Origin: Callaeas wilsoni
Lineage: Eukaryota; Chordata; Aves; Passeriformes; Callaeidae
Reading direction: 5' to 3'
Assembly (NCBI GenBank): GCA_013398955.1
Contig: VWPU01014050.1
Coordinates: 1 to 64,000 of the forward strand
Length of the DNA stretch: 64,000 bases
Within the stretch, counting starts at the first letter, position 1. Every line of letters begins with the position of its first letter. Made by a program: the position numbers and the translations under genes. The notes under the pieces were generated by a model. The model saw only the letters and a program-made list of their open reading frames with translations, was not told the origin of the DNA and ran no database searches. This document shows positions 1-12,000 of the stretch, piece by piece.

Positions 1-2266
1 AGAAAAGAAGGAAGAAAGGAAGGTAATTTCCGTTCGCTTCCTTGATACTACCAGCAGGACGGCAGTCATGCCAATAGATGCACAGCACTGGTGGGTGCAA
101 AACGTACAGCCAGGGTTGCCAGAAGCGCAGCTGGTAACAAAATGAGGGTCTATTAGGAAAAAAACCAGGATCCTCTCCCGCTGAAAATAGTCAAAGGGGA
201 GTTCAGTGGCATGCTTGAGGAAAAGTAGGATAGGATGTAAGCAAAGAGAAAATAGGTCAAGAAAACAAGATTGTGTAATTTGGATAAGCCCTCACAGGTG
301 TTTACTAACAGCTTTAAGATGAATGTGGCAAGTGTATAAAATCTTATGATTATTTATTCTGATTTTAATTTTAATATTGCACTTTCCACACATTAAGAAC
401 ACAGGAATTCTTGAAAGTATCATCCAAGCTGCAAAAATCTTGCACAGCTTTGTTAATGCAACATAGTGTTTGACTCTGAACCAGGAACAAAATTATCTTA
501 GTACCACTAAATTCTTTAATAATGTCATTATTTTTTTGAAACATGCACTAGATAGGGTCTATGTTTTTCTAGTAAATCACTCCCACTCTGGCTGCCACTG
601 GAAAGCACTCTCAAGGTTCTCTCAGTAGGTCACCTCTACTATGGCTTTTGCTACTGCCTGCAGCCCAAGAATTATTTCAATTCCTCACCAAGATGTTTGC
701 TGCCCACCCTGTCACTGGTGGCACTAAGCCTCTTTTCCCATTATGCAGAGGAGGTTTCTTTGTTTTGCTCCAGCTCTAGGCAGAAATGAACTCACATGGG
801 CCACATTATAAGATTAGTCATACAATCAGCAGAGCAAAACTTGAATAGAGAAGGTAGATGCAGGGCAAAAAAAAAAAGGAAACGAAAGTTGTCAATTTGC
901 GTGTCATTTTTCTGTTCTTCTTTAAGTCATATATTTTTATAAAGACTATGCAGTGTTTGTTGTTACATGCTAGAACCACTTCTCTCCCTGACATCAGGGA
1001 AGAGCTATACCTGCCTGCCAAGGCTTTGCTGGGGAAGAAAAGTCTATCAGAAGCAGTAGGAATTTAGTGTAGCCACACATCTCATAGTCAGAGAGGTGAG
1101 GGATGAAAAAGTATTTCACCACACATGGATAGTTCTGAATATCTGAATATTTTAACTATTCCCAAATTGATATTGACCAAATGCTCCTGTTCCTGTAGCT
1201 ATTTGTTTACATTCTAAAAATAACTCATTATTTGGCTTTATTATTTTTAGGTTTCCTGTGGTTTGCCTTCCCACACTAGTTTTCAGAGTGGATACTGTAT
1301 GGTTGCATTTTGTTGTAGTTTTAAAGGGATAGTATGGGTATAAGGTCTATTACCTACCTTTGATCTAAATAGCACCATCACAGCTGCTCAAGGAACAATT
1401 TGAGGCTATATCTGGTTCAGGTTGAGTATCAGTAAATTTCAGATAAACCTAGGCTTGAAGGCTTTTGCCTTCAGTTGGATTTGCTGTTGCATTCTTTTTA
1501 AAACACCTAAAATTTCGTTTTTCTTTGCTTGAACCATTAACTGGAGCAACAGCACAGGTTCCTCTTTATTAATAAGAACAAAATTAAGATGGACTTATTG
1601 GCCCAATACAAAGGGACATTGAGGGAGGGGATCATATCCAAGATAGAAGTAAACCTCAAATTTACATTTAACTGTTTGGGCTCAATGTCCATTTAAAATA
1701 GAGGGAGCAAATAATCTGTGTCTTACAACTGTGGCTTATAAATTCACAAGTCAGGCAGGGTTTGTAAGAACATGTGATACCACCCTGAACTTTACAGTTC
1801 GCCCCAAGACAACGAACCCATAAAGTATTGTCACACAGATCCAAAGGCATCTGCAACCCACCTACTGCTAACCGAAACTGTCCTCTCATACAACGTAAGA
1901 ACCTTAATTTAACATTGAGGTTCATTATATCATTGATATTAGCATGGCACAAAGGAAACATTTTAGACTTTAAGCTTGTAAACAAGACAAGAAGAATCGA
2001 TCTGGCAAAAGTCAGAAGGCACTGCATTTCCCCATTCTGGTCTACTATATTACCATTGTTTTTTTCTTCTTGTCCATGGCTGAGGACTACATTGCAATTT
2101 ATGATTATTGCAGTGTCTCTCCCTCTCTCATTTTCAAGTACAAATTCTCTCTCTTGAAGCAGAAATTTTTACCAGTACCTATGTTATCAATCTGGCAATT
2201 TTTGTTGCAAAGTTTACTTTTGTTTGTGTTACTGTAGTCCTTACCATTATTTGATTGTTCTTGCAG
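1..2266. other. AT-rich stretch without a recognised gene
   Basis: Unique-looking AT-rich sequence with short homopolymer runs, such as an A-run near 870. The short overlapping frames on both strands show no family motif and no codon-like bias. I see no repeat that I can name here. Confidence 0.6.
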
Positions 2267-2440
2267 GACGCCCAGATCCCCTTCTGCTGTTGCTTCCTCT
2301 CAACCCTTCACCTTGGACAACTGCAAAGACTGCTAAGTGATATCTCTCTCCATGATGACTTCTCAGAAAGCCCACCTGCAACCCCAGAGAACATGTTTAA
2401 CCCCCCCATTAAAAAGAAACTGCTGCCACCTCATTTTTAG
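2267..2440 (+). other. Candidate terminal exon (unrecognised)
   Basis: An AG preceded by a pyrimidine-rich run (2251-2266) is followed by 57 open codons and a TAG at 2438-2440. The second half reads like ordinary protein: an acidic stretch SDISLHDDFSESPPATPENM, then a basic KKK near the end. The first half is Cys/Leu-rich and a second frame is also open there, so the reading frame is not secure. I know no protein with this C-terminus. There is no nearby partner exon or obvious poly(A) signal, and an old CR1 scrap starts about 60 bp downstream. It may be a chance open frame. Confidence 0.2.
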
Positions 2441-2499
2441 CCAATTATCACCACCTTCACAGTTCTTATGCTGCCATCTACCTTATATGATGGTTTTTC

Positions 2500-2598
2500 C
2501 TGTTAGAGGATATCAGATGCTTTACAGAAGTCCAGCTAGCTTAGTTTCATCTTCTCCACAAAATCAGTTATGGAAGAATGGCATTGAACTTTGGGAGA
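2500..2598 (-). mobile_element. Old CR1-like LINE fragment, reverse-transcriptase region
   Basis: Read on the minus strand, the sequence follows the CR1 segment that encodes the YLDFSKAFD block of the reverse transcriptase. The clearest part is TGGACTTCTGTAAAGCATC against the usual TGGACTTCAGTAAGGCCTT. Upstream on that strand is a match to the segment before it (CCATTCTTCCATAACTGATT). It carries several stops and is plainly inactive. The high divergence implies an old insertion. Confidence 0.45.
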
Positions 2599-5500
2599 GT
2601 AAGTTGCTTGGATCCTAGATATAAATTACTAACCTGGTTTCTATATTAAAAAACCCTAAAGTACATAAAAGTATCTCTTCAGTTTTACTTAAATATGCAA
2701 TTAGAGCTGTCCTATGTTACCAGAATTTCAATTATTACTGATGTATATTAATGCTGATGCATGTGAAAGCAAAGCACAAGCTTTGTCTATAGCGAAAGAA
2801 TTTTTTTACTTTCTGCTGCCAGAAAACTACTACTTTTCTGGCATTAAAGTTTTCCTCCCTGTATATTTTATCTCCTAAATTTTTATCCTGCCTTTCTGAC
2901 CTTTTGAGACAGTGCCTGATACTTTTAGAGTGCTGGTTGTAAGCCACCCTGCATCTTATTCCTTAGAAAGTGTATCCTGTGAAAGAGCATTTCCTGTGAT
3001 GGCCACAGAATTCTTGCACCTCAGCACAGTTTTCGTTGTTTCTGCACAGGGTCAATGAAAAAGCGTTGCAGGAAAAGTAACAAGGGGTTGTATTTTAAAG
3101 TGTGATCAAACCCTCCTATACCAAAATGAGCAATGAGCTGTGTTTAAGTCCTTTTATTCATTTTTCTAGGAATGGTTTATTTGGGTACCATACTGCACAA
3201 GTCCACACCACTCAAGTACATTTTATTCAAATACATCTTTCAAATTGGGAGAAAAGGCATGACAGACAAAACACGTGACTACTAACATGAGCTCATCCAA
3301 CTTTCAAAATGCGACGTGGCAGGCATCTCTTCACACTCTGGGCAAATGGCACAGGGTACCAGGAGACATTAGGTTTTTAAAAGTGAAGTTAAACTGATAA
3401 ATTAGACCTCATTTATTGAACAGCAGTTACAGCCAATTGCCCAGGGAGTCATTTGACACCTTTGAAGACCCTGCTAACTTAATTGGTGATAGTTTGGGGG
3501 CTGAAGGAAACATTTAAGCCCGTAGCAGCAGGACACCGTGCAGCATGAAAATGGAGAAGACAAGCATTCTCACTGACAAGGGGAGTCATATATAGATTTT
3601 TGTGTCCATTGTTTTTGCTTATTTGTGTGTGTGCTTTACTCAGTCAATCAAATATAATTGACACCACTGGGTTCTGTTGTTTTGTGGATGACAGGAGCTA
3701 ATGCAAGGGAAAAAAAGCTGGGAGTAAACTTCCCCCTGAAAGGCTGTGTAAAGGTTTTTCCACTGGGCTTGTGACATTTTTTGCTCAATTGTATTAATTG
3801 ATGTAGTGACAAGGCAGTTGGAAAGATGATGGATACTGATCACTACAGTTTTCTTTTTTTTTTTTCCTCTTAAGTATCTGGGCATTAACATAAACTCTGC
3901 TTTTGTGCAAGCAGTAGGAATGCAGGCAGTAAGAATGCAAGATGAAGATTTTAGCACCTGCAGACCAAGTTTATAGGACTCAACAGTCACAGCTAAATAT
4001 TACTACAGAATGAAAAAGGGATGTTGCTTTGGGACAGACTTCTGCTCAGGACAACCATGTTCCCACCTTGATTTATTTCCCCTGGTGTTAGCAACTTTGG
4101 TATTTACTGTCTCCTTCCATCAGTTCAAGGGGTATATTTAATTAAAACTAATCTGGCCCTTCCCTGGATTTAAAGTATCCCCAAACTCAGGTTGGAAACC
4201 TAACTGCCTGACTGAAGTGGTTGGGGAGGTCAGGTTTCCCCAGATAGTCACCACAGCTGGATGATCGGCTCCCAGCTCTGCACAGACAAGGGTAGGTAGT
4301 CCCTGGATTCAAGTCACTGCAATGTAGCAACTATCCTGAATGTTGCTGTGGCAGTGCTGACATAATCACACATACACACATTTATTATTCTGCCTCCCAG
4401 CTTTCCACAGAGGACACTATAGCTCCAGCACAAAGGAGATGCCCTTGTGTGCATGTGACTGAGTCCAGAGTGCAGAAAAAATGTGATAACCCAAGCACAG
4501 CTTTGCCTTTGAAGACAGGTGCTTGATCTGAGTTAACACAGACATCAATCTGTCAGTTTCCTGAAGGACGTTATCTCTGGAATTGTCTCAGTATGTAAAT
4601 TGCATAATCATAAGTACAGTTTTTCTGAAAAGACCTCTTAAGTTAGCTCCTTGCTTCAGGACTACAATAAGAGGAGGTGGATAAAAAGGAAGTCTGTAAG
4701 AGTCCAGACTTCTAAAGAAGAAGTCTGAGGCCTTGACACGAAAATGTAACTACACCTGTGAATCAACATTAGGGGGAGCATAGGCATCATCTATGAACAC
4801 ACAGGTTGAATGAATATTGAACCATTCATACTCTTCCTTTTATTCATTGTCTGTGGTTATGGTTACTAGGCTGGGATGATAAAAACATTCTATGTGTTAA
4901 TCTCCTGATTAGAAACTTGGTTTTGACTGTGCCATCATATACTTCTGATTTAAGAGCTACAGGTAAGAGGGGTCACTACCTAGAGAAAGCTGTTCCCTAA
5001 GATCTCATACAGATCCAGAAATTCATGAAGAAAATTCAGAGAAATCCAGGAAAATCGAAGAATTTTTATCACAAATAAGTTTTCCATGAGTGTCCCATAA
5101 ATATTTCCTTTAGCACATTGATATAGAACACCTGTGCCCAGAGATTAAGTGATCTGAATTCACTTTCTCCTCTGTCGGAGACATTGTTTATGGTGGTGGC
5201 CATTTAGGATGAGAGGCACAAAACAGCCAAAAGGAAGTCAGTGGAACAGAGAGACTCAGCTCTGCTCTGAGGGGCACCTCTTTTAGCTAGACCTGTAGCC
5301 AGGTGCAACCTCTTTTCTCTAGATTTCTGAGCTGGTTCTTCTCACACAATGTGCATCAGAGGTACCGTGGATCACAACAAATGGTGTCTGGTTATGGGGT
5401 CATGGCTTATATGCCCTTCTCTGTCTGATATGGAGCAATATTTGGTATTTGGACTTTGGGAAGCATCACGACACCAAATCTCTGTAGGATACCAGATAGA

Positions 5501-8161
5501 GGTGGTTCCACTGACTTTTTGAAGCTGTTTTAGGACAGGTAGATCCTGACTTTTTCTGGTAATGCCTGTGAGCACCTCTCTGAACTATGATCAGTTTGGT
5601 GTCAGGGCTTGTCTGGTTGCAGCAACACAACAGCTTTACAGGAAGACATGTAAGAATCTGGGAACTCTTTTTGCATTTGAAAACTGCAAAATTATTTTAC
5701 CCCTATTTCCACAAATCCTCAGGAAAAGTGCAACAAAGAAAATTCATTGTTTGCCCCTGATTTCAAGCCTCACAGCTTTCCCCTTTGGATGGCTTGGTGT
5801 GCCTGATCATAATGCATAGTGTGCAGTATCTGAAACAGTTGGGTCTCCTGCAAGGGCAGATACCTCCAGAAAAGATGTGTAAACATTTGCAATTTAAGTG
5901 GTAGATTATCAAATGCAGATACTAAACCAAAGTAAACTATGTCAGTGTAGAATTATCTGCATAGTTCAGTCAAAGAGTAATAAATTCTTTCTTATTATTG
6001 CTTTGGTACATATTGATACAGCTTGCTTATTTGGAAAATGGAGATTCATCAACAGAAATCTGTGATCAGTTCAAAGTACTAGGCTGTTATAATTTCTGGC
6101 CTCAGTCATAAACCAGTAATAAGCTGCATACAGTTAGACTGTATAGATGTTTGCATTGTGTATTTTATTGCACAAGATGACAGGAAAGGAAAAGCTGGTT
6201 AGAGATTAGCTGATTAGCTGGTTAGTTTGAAGAAAACCAAGTACCTACAAAGGGAGAGCCACGAGTTTCATGTTTTATTGAAGAATGGAGTTGTCTACCT
6301 ACCAGAGCAGACTCCTGATAGAAAAATTTGTGTGTTTGTGTACCTGTGGAAGGGAAAATATTTTTTATTAGGAAGACTAAGGTCAAATAAGATCACTAGA
6401 AGGCACTTTCTTGATGCAACCTTAGCATAAAGAGAGGAATTGTTGTTGTTGTGAATTCTTCAGCTTTGTCTATTGTATATGTAACATTTCTAACTGTTTG
6501 TTTTTTGTTTTTTTTAATGGACAATTACTAAACTTAGCCTGCTTTGATTAGTGGTTTAAATGAACTAGAAGACAATATGATACTCCTCATCCAAGGATGT
6601 GGTGAGGCTATAAAAATGGTCCAGGGACACCTGAAATACTTCCTCTCCTCAGCACATCCTCCATGCTCTAGGCAAAGGATCTCAGACCCCTCTTTGACCT
6701 TCATGGGCCATGGGAGAGTGGGCATCACCAGGATCAATGGAGATGTGTTTCAGCAGTGACTGTTGATGACACTGAAGGTTCTCTGCGTGCAATAAAATAC
6801 TAGGATATAACTCTAAGCCTGTAGGCACACAAAAGATGTGTCACATTTGGGAAGAAGAGGTCTTCCGGCTCATGTAGGAACTTGTGAATGATAAGGAAGA
6901 AAAAACTCAGTATCTTGAAAGAAGGCATGAAATTTGGTCTCCTGATCAAACAGAAACTGCCTGATGATACTTTTAATTTTGATGTCAAGTTCATATAAAC
7001 TACTGGAATTCCATTAATTTCATTAAACTTTCAGTCATAACCCTGTGATGGTTTAGAATATAAAAATGTCCTCCATGTGCATGTGGAGTATGACACAAGT
7101 GACTTCCCTGGGATGACATACACAGCAAACTGCTGAACCAAATTCGGGACACTGTGCTTCTGAAACCAGTGTAAAGCCTTGTCCTTTGAAAGGTCTTTTT
7201 ACTTACAGTGACTGATCTCACCAGAGAAATAGTATATTACTGTCCTTGTAGCTTAGCAGGTAGCTTGTAAAATGTTTAAATGGAACCAGCCATTTTCTGC
7301 TGCCAGAGAAAGCACTGCATGCCTGGAATTGTGGATTTCTCACAAGGTGCCAAGAAACTGATAACACATACTGTGAAGTCCCCTGCAGGTTCATCAAAAC
7401 AGGTCTGTCAAAGACAAGGACCTACACAGAAAGGGTGATTTGGAGACACTCAGGTGAAAGAGGGTTTAGAAAAATTTCTATAACCTTTACTTTTTTTCCC
7501 TCTACATCACTTCCAGATACTTCAGGGAGTACTGGTGTCAACTGGAGTTGACCTTAAAACTAATAATTCAGAAGTTTGATCATATATGTATCAATTTATG
7601 TTTCTGTCATGTGTTGTGTCATTATACAAAGTAAAATCATGGTATGGAATCACTGAAAAAACCTGTCAGTGAATGTTCTATGCCATTTCTATGGAAAAAG
7701 AGTTTATACAGCTCTCATAGGAATAGAGAGGGAGTCATTTTCAGACATTCCTGAAACTGAAATAACTCCACAGTCTTAGTACAAACAGTATGAAACAAAT
7801 GTATAGAGTCTTCTTCCTGCAGATGTGTTAGGGTTCTTTTCTCATTAATTCTCTGAGTGTAATTACGGTAGCTTTCAAAACACTGGCAACAAGTGTGAGC
7901 CAGTAATCAACATATTTTTTGTGTTACATTATGAAGTTGGAATACTCCTCTGTGCTAGGAAGATAGAATTCAGTAGAGCTTGGAAACTGTAGCTCTAGAA
8001 CCTGCTATGTCTGCATAGTGGAATGAGTTCTACCTTCAGTCAAAACTCAAGAAAAAAAAAGGAAATTATTGGAATTTCTTCTTGAGGTGGTGAACTTTCT
8101 AACTTCATTACTACATCTTTTTTTCAGTTTTCTTTGTTTGTTTGTATGGTCATTAGTTAAA
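2599..8161. other. AT-rich stretch without a recognised gene
   Basis: Nothing nameable was found in these 5.5 kb apart from homopolymer runs (for example the T-run near 3850). The 65-116-codon frames lie on both strands and overlap one another. A slightly GC-richer part at 5160-5650 shows no motif that I recognise. Confidence 0.55.
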
Positions 8162-8250
8162 TCCATAAGAAATCATTACATTAAAGATTGTGTATGTATA
8201 CATATACATAAGAAGTCCATAAGTGGAAATCATTATATTAAAAATTGTGA
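8162..8250 (+). repeat. Imperfect local direct duplication (about 30-bp unit)
   Basis: TCCATAAG followed by AAATCATTACATTAAAGATTG (from 8162) recurs as TCCATAAGTGG followed by AAATCATTATATTAAAAATTG (from 8217). The copies are about 55 bp apart, with a TATACATATACATA spacer between them. It looks like a small, diverged tandem duplication. Confidence 0.6.
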
Positions 8251-9038
8251 AGAAGTGTGAATTCATTCAAAGCAAGATGTTTCCTAAAATATCCCATAAC
8301 CTGTCATTTGTGGAAACTATGATGCTGTTAGGAAATCTCACTAATGCATGGAACAGCTCATCATTCAATTCACCACACATTGAAAAAAATCCATGCATTG
8401 TTATTTATTATTCTTCTTAATGTATACTGATTTCTTCACAGAAGACATGGGAAAATGTGCCATTTATTCGTGGGCTTTTCAGTGTATGCTTCAGCTGCAT
8501 CACAGTAATAGTGACAAAAACAGAGGCTGCAGTGGATGTATCCCAGTATAAACAAATGCGCGTGTGATCCTTCATGGTTAGTATTGAGGAATGCAGTCTC
8601 AGGCTCCTGTTGGTCCCTTCACACTTAGTCATATACAGTGAAGTTTCTGATCAAAAACACTTTTTATCTCCAAACCACCAGTTGCATACTCTTTGATAGT
8701 ATCTTTTGGATGCATATAATGTGTATGCCATTCCAATGTGGAGACAGATGTCGGTTCACGCCAGATAAACATGAATGTCTCAACAACTGAATTTCGGTTT
8801 TGCTTTATCTATGAGTGCAAGTGTGTGTTTGGTTTTTGTGCCGAGCCAGCTAGCCAAATTTGCAGAAACAGAAAAGCTTTAGTTCTCTTTTAGATAGATT
8901 TGATAAGGTTATACTGTGTGTGGCACATGCAGAGACAAGATCCTCCATGGGCAGAGGTGAACCTGATCGGTGTGCATATGCCGAATTTAGTCACAGTATT
9001 TTGCGCTACTTCTTTAAGGTCTTCATCAGGTAAATTTC

Positions 9039-9076
9039 ATCTTAAGATACAATGTAAGTGTATCTTAAGATACACT
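9039..9076. repeat. Perfect 20-bp palindrome with a flanking third half-copy
   Basis: AGTGTATCTTAAGATACACT at 9057-9076 is its own reverse complement. Just upstream, CATCTTAAGATAC at 9039-9051 repeats the palindrome core, so the core occurs twice within 38 bp. The outer flanks TTTCA and TGAAA extend the symmetry. It could form a cruciform or hairpin, or it could be the remnant of inverted-repeat transposon ends. No transposase or element body is seen beside it. Confidence 0.7.
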
Positions 9077-12000
9077 GAAATTGTGGACTTAGAACAAGAG
9101 TTTATGTCAAGACAGAGAAGGATGGAGCAGCCAAGCCATGTCTGCCCATCAGATCTTTAACACTTTTTGGCATATACAGGTTATGGCATAAAGGCACCAC
9201 AGCAACCTTTGTTCAGTTTCCCATCCAAAAGTCCTAGGATAAACTCTGTTGCAGTAAACACTATGAGAGCTGGCTTTTTAAATATACCCTGAGATGCCTC
9301 TATGTTGTGATTTTTCTAATAGAGTTGATCAGCAAGGAGTTCCCCTTCCTACTTCATAATTAGCATCTAAATTGTGTCAATTAGCTCAAATTTTAATAAG
9401 GCTTCAAAGCATCTAGGTCTGGAGAGTGCATCAAGGAAGTATATAAATATTTTAAAGGGTGGAGTGTATAAAACATTATGTGCATTTGGAGAATATAATG
9501 AAAGTGTATTTCTTCTGGTAATGTGTTGAGTTAAATATTCTAAGGTCAGCATACCTTCTTTGGTTCATGTAATTTAAGTACTAAAACCCATCAAAACATT
9601 TTAAATTTAAAAACATTTAAATTTCTGTTTTTGAACTCCTAGTCAAGTCAGGTGCTTGGACATACATGCAAATATGCTAATATGGCTTATATGAATGCAG
9701 GCGGTTGCCAAAATCCATTGTAAAACCAAAACTTTCTTTAGTAAATAACTGAAGAAAACAGTTTTTGTATAAATATCTTTAAACTTTTTTGCTAAACTTA
9801 CTCTAAAAAACAAAAAGTCATTTGTGCAGAAAAATGCAATGCAGTGATATCAGAGAAACAGAGAAAGGTCAGGAAACACACAATGAAACTGAGAATTTCA
9901 GTGGGTTGTCTTACCTTTCTGTTTTTGCTGAAGATACACCAATGTCACGTAACTCTAAACTTTGTTTAATCACCATGTTCACCTGCATGCTTGCATTGGC
10001 CAAGCAGGATGACTTTTGCATCTGATTTAAGCGTATATTGAATCAATGCCGTTAATGTTTTACATCAGTGGAGAATGATGTCTGTACTATACAGTTGGCA
10101 TGCTAAAAGAAAAAAAGCAAGGGTTTTCTTCAGCTTACTGCCTTCCTTGCCACAGTGGGAAGCAGAAATGTAGGGTACATCTACCTTAACACAGTCATAG
10201 CTGAAAGTGTGGTGTGCAAGGAATACTTGAAACAGATGTGTTTGGGGTCATGTAATACACAATATTTGTAAGGGTTCATTGGCACCTGCTCTTCTTCAAT
10301 CAAGTATTGTCATGCTTCCTTGATGGAATTAAACTGACTGCATTCTTGCAGGCCCGCCAGGGGCTTGTGTTTTTACTTTACACAGTAATACATGAAAAAC
10401 AAGCAAAGCAAACTGTTGGTATGGTTATTCAAAGTTCATTTTCTCTTTCTATTTATTGTCCTGCAGTAATTTCTTCATCTCTTTCTATTGATCTAGAGAG
10501 GGGAAGCTTAGTACTGTGCCACAGTCACCTGTTCCTTGGGGAAAGAATAAACAATCCCAGAAAAAGAAAGGGAAGAAAAAAATAAAGCCCTGAAGATTGA
10601 CTGGGGGCCCTGGTGTATTACTTCTTACACCAGACCATCATTTAAGTCTATGTTCTTCCATCTACCTTGTTTGCAGTAAATAGCTGGCCATTATGTCAGG
10701 TCAGGCAAGCACCGTGGCGTCACAGCCCAGCAGCCGTGATCAGCTTGCCAAGCTGCAGGACAGCCCCCGGGGAGCAGGCGCATGTGTCAGGCTCTTGAGC
10801 TGTCAAGGCTCAAAGCAACAGTTTATCTGGAGGCTTTAAAACATCCTTGCAAAGTTTCCCCTTCTTCCCTTCCCCCCTCCTCTTGTTGACAATCTGCTTG
10901 AAAGAAGACAGATGCTGGAGTAGTTTTCTTTAGACTTGTGTAATTCCACAAGGCCCAGTGCACCAAACATAATTTCACCCATCTTTTAGGAGGGCGAGTT
11001 GAGGAGGCAGACATGTTGTGAGGAGGACAAGGGGTCCTTTATGCTAATACAAATATTTCTAGAGGAATTTCATGCTGCCAGTGTGCCTCCTTTATGTTCT
11101 TTGCCCACAATAAAATTACTTTACAAGTTCCTAGAGAAACCGAGGAATTGTACCCAGGGTCACATTTTTCAAGACACTTTTCAACTGTATTTAGCTGAAT
11201 ATTTTATAGTCTTTTAAGAAAGCACAGACTTACCAATATGACACATATTTTCCCCTTGCATCACTTTAGCCTTAGAACACAACAGGGTTCTCTGCAGATT
11301 TGTTTACATGAAAATAAGATTTATCTTCTAAACAGAACTAAATGACTTGTGAGATTGTATCTTCAAGTGCCAGTTTTGTGTCACTGACACCTTTACAGCT
11401 GATTCTATTCATGATGCAAATCCAGAGCCATTTGTCTTAGATATTATGTCCAATAGAGTATGTTTTAAAAATATAACCTCTAAAAACCCATAAATTGTGA
11501 TGTACTCTCTGTGTACTTTGTCATCCTGTAATGACAAGGAAGCACATTTTCACTCAGGGCCAACCTTTTCTGATCCTGAGTGCCCTTTGTCACAAATGAC
11601 AGAATATTTCTGTATTCACTTCCTAAATTGCACCTGCACCAGGAAAGAGGAAGCACACTCTTTCAAGATATCTTCTCTCTTCCTGCTGTTCTTACTTTCT
11701 GTCTTTTTCAAACATAGCCCAGCACTCAGTGTTAGAACATCTTCCTTTGAGATGATCCTGCCCTTGCCCCTCTCCATAGGAAAAAGAAAGTGATAAAAGT
11801 AGTGAAGAAACGCTGAAATCTTCCTCCCTCACCATCACTTTTTTCATGGCTGATCTCCTTGAATTGCCTTTCTTCATCAGAAGTTACAGAATTTAGAATG
11901 GGGAGAGGCACATTTTAAAGAACTGAGTTAACAGAAAAGGGCATCAAGTTTATTCTTATGCTTTCTTTGTTCTTCAAACTAATCAAGGAGCACCCTTGAG

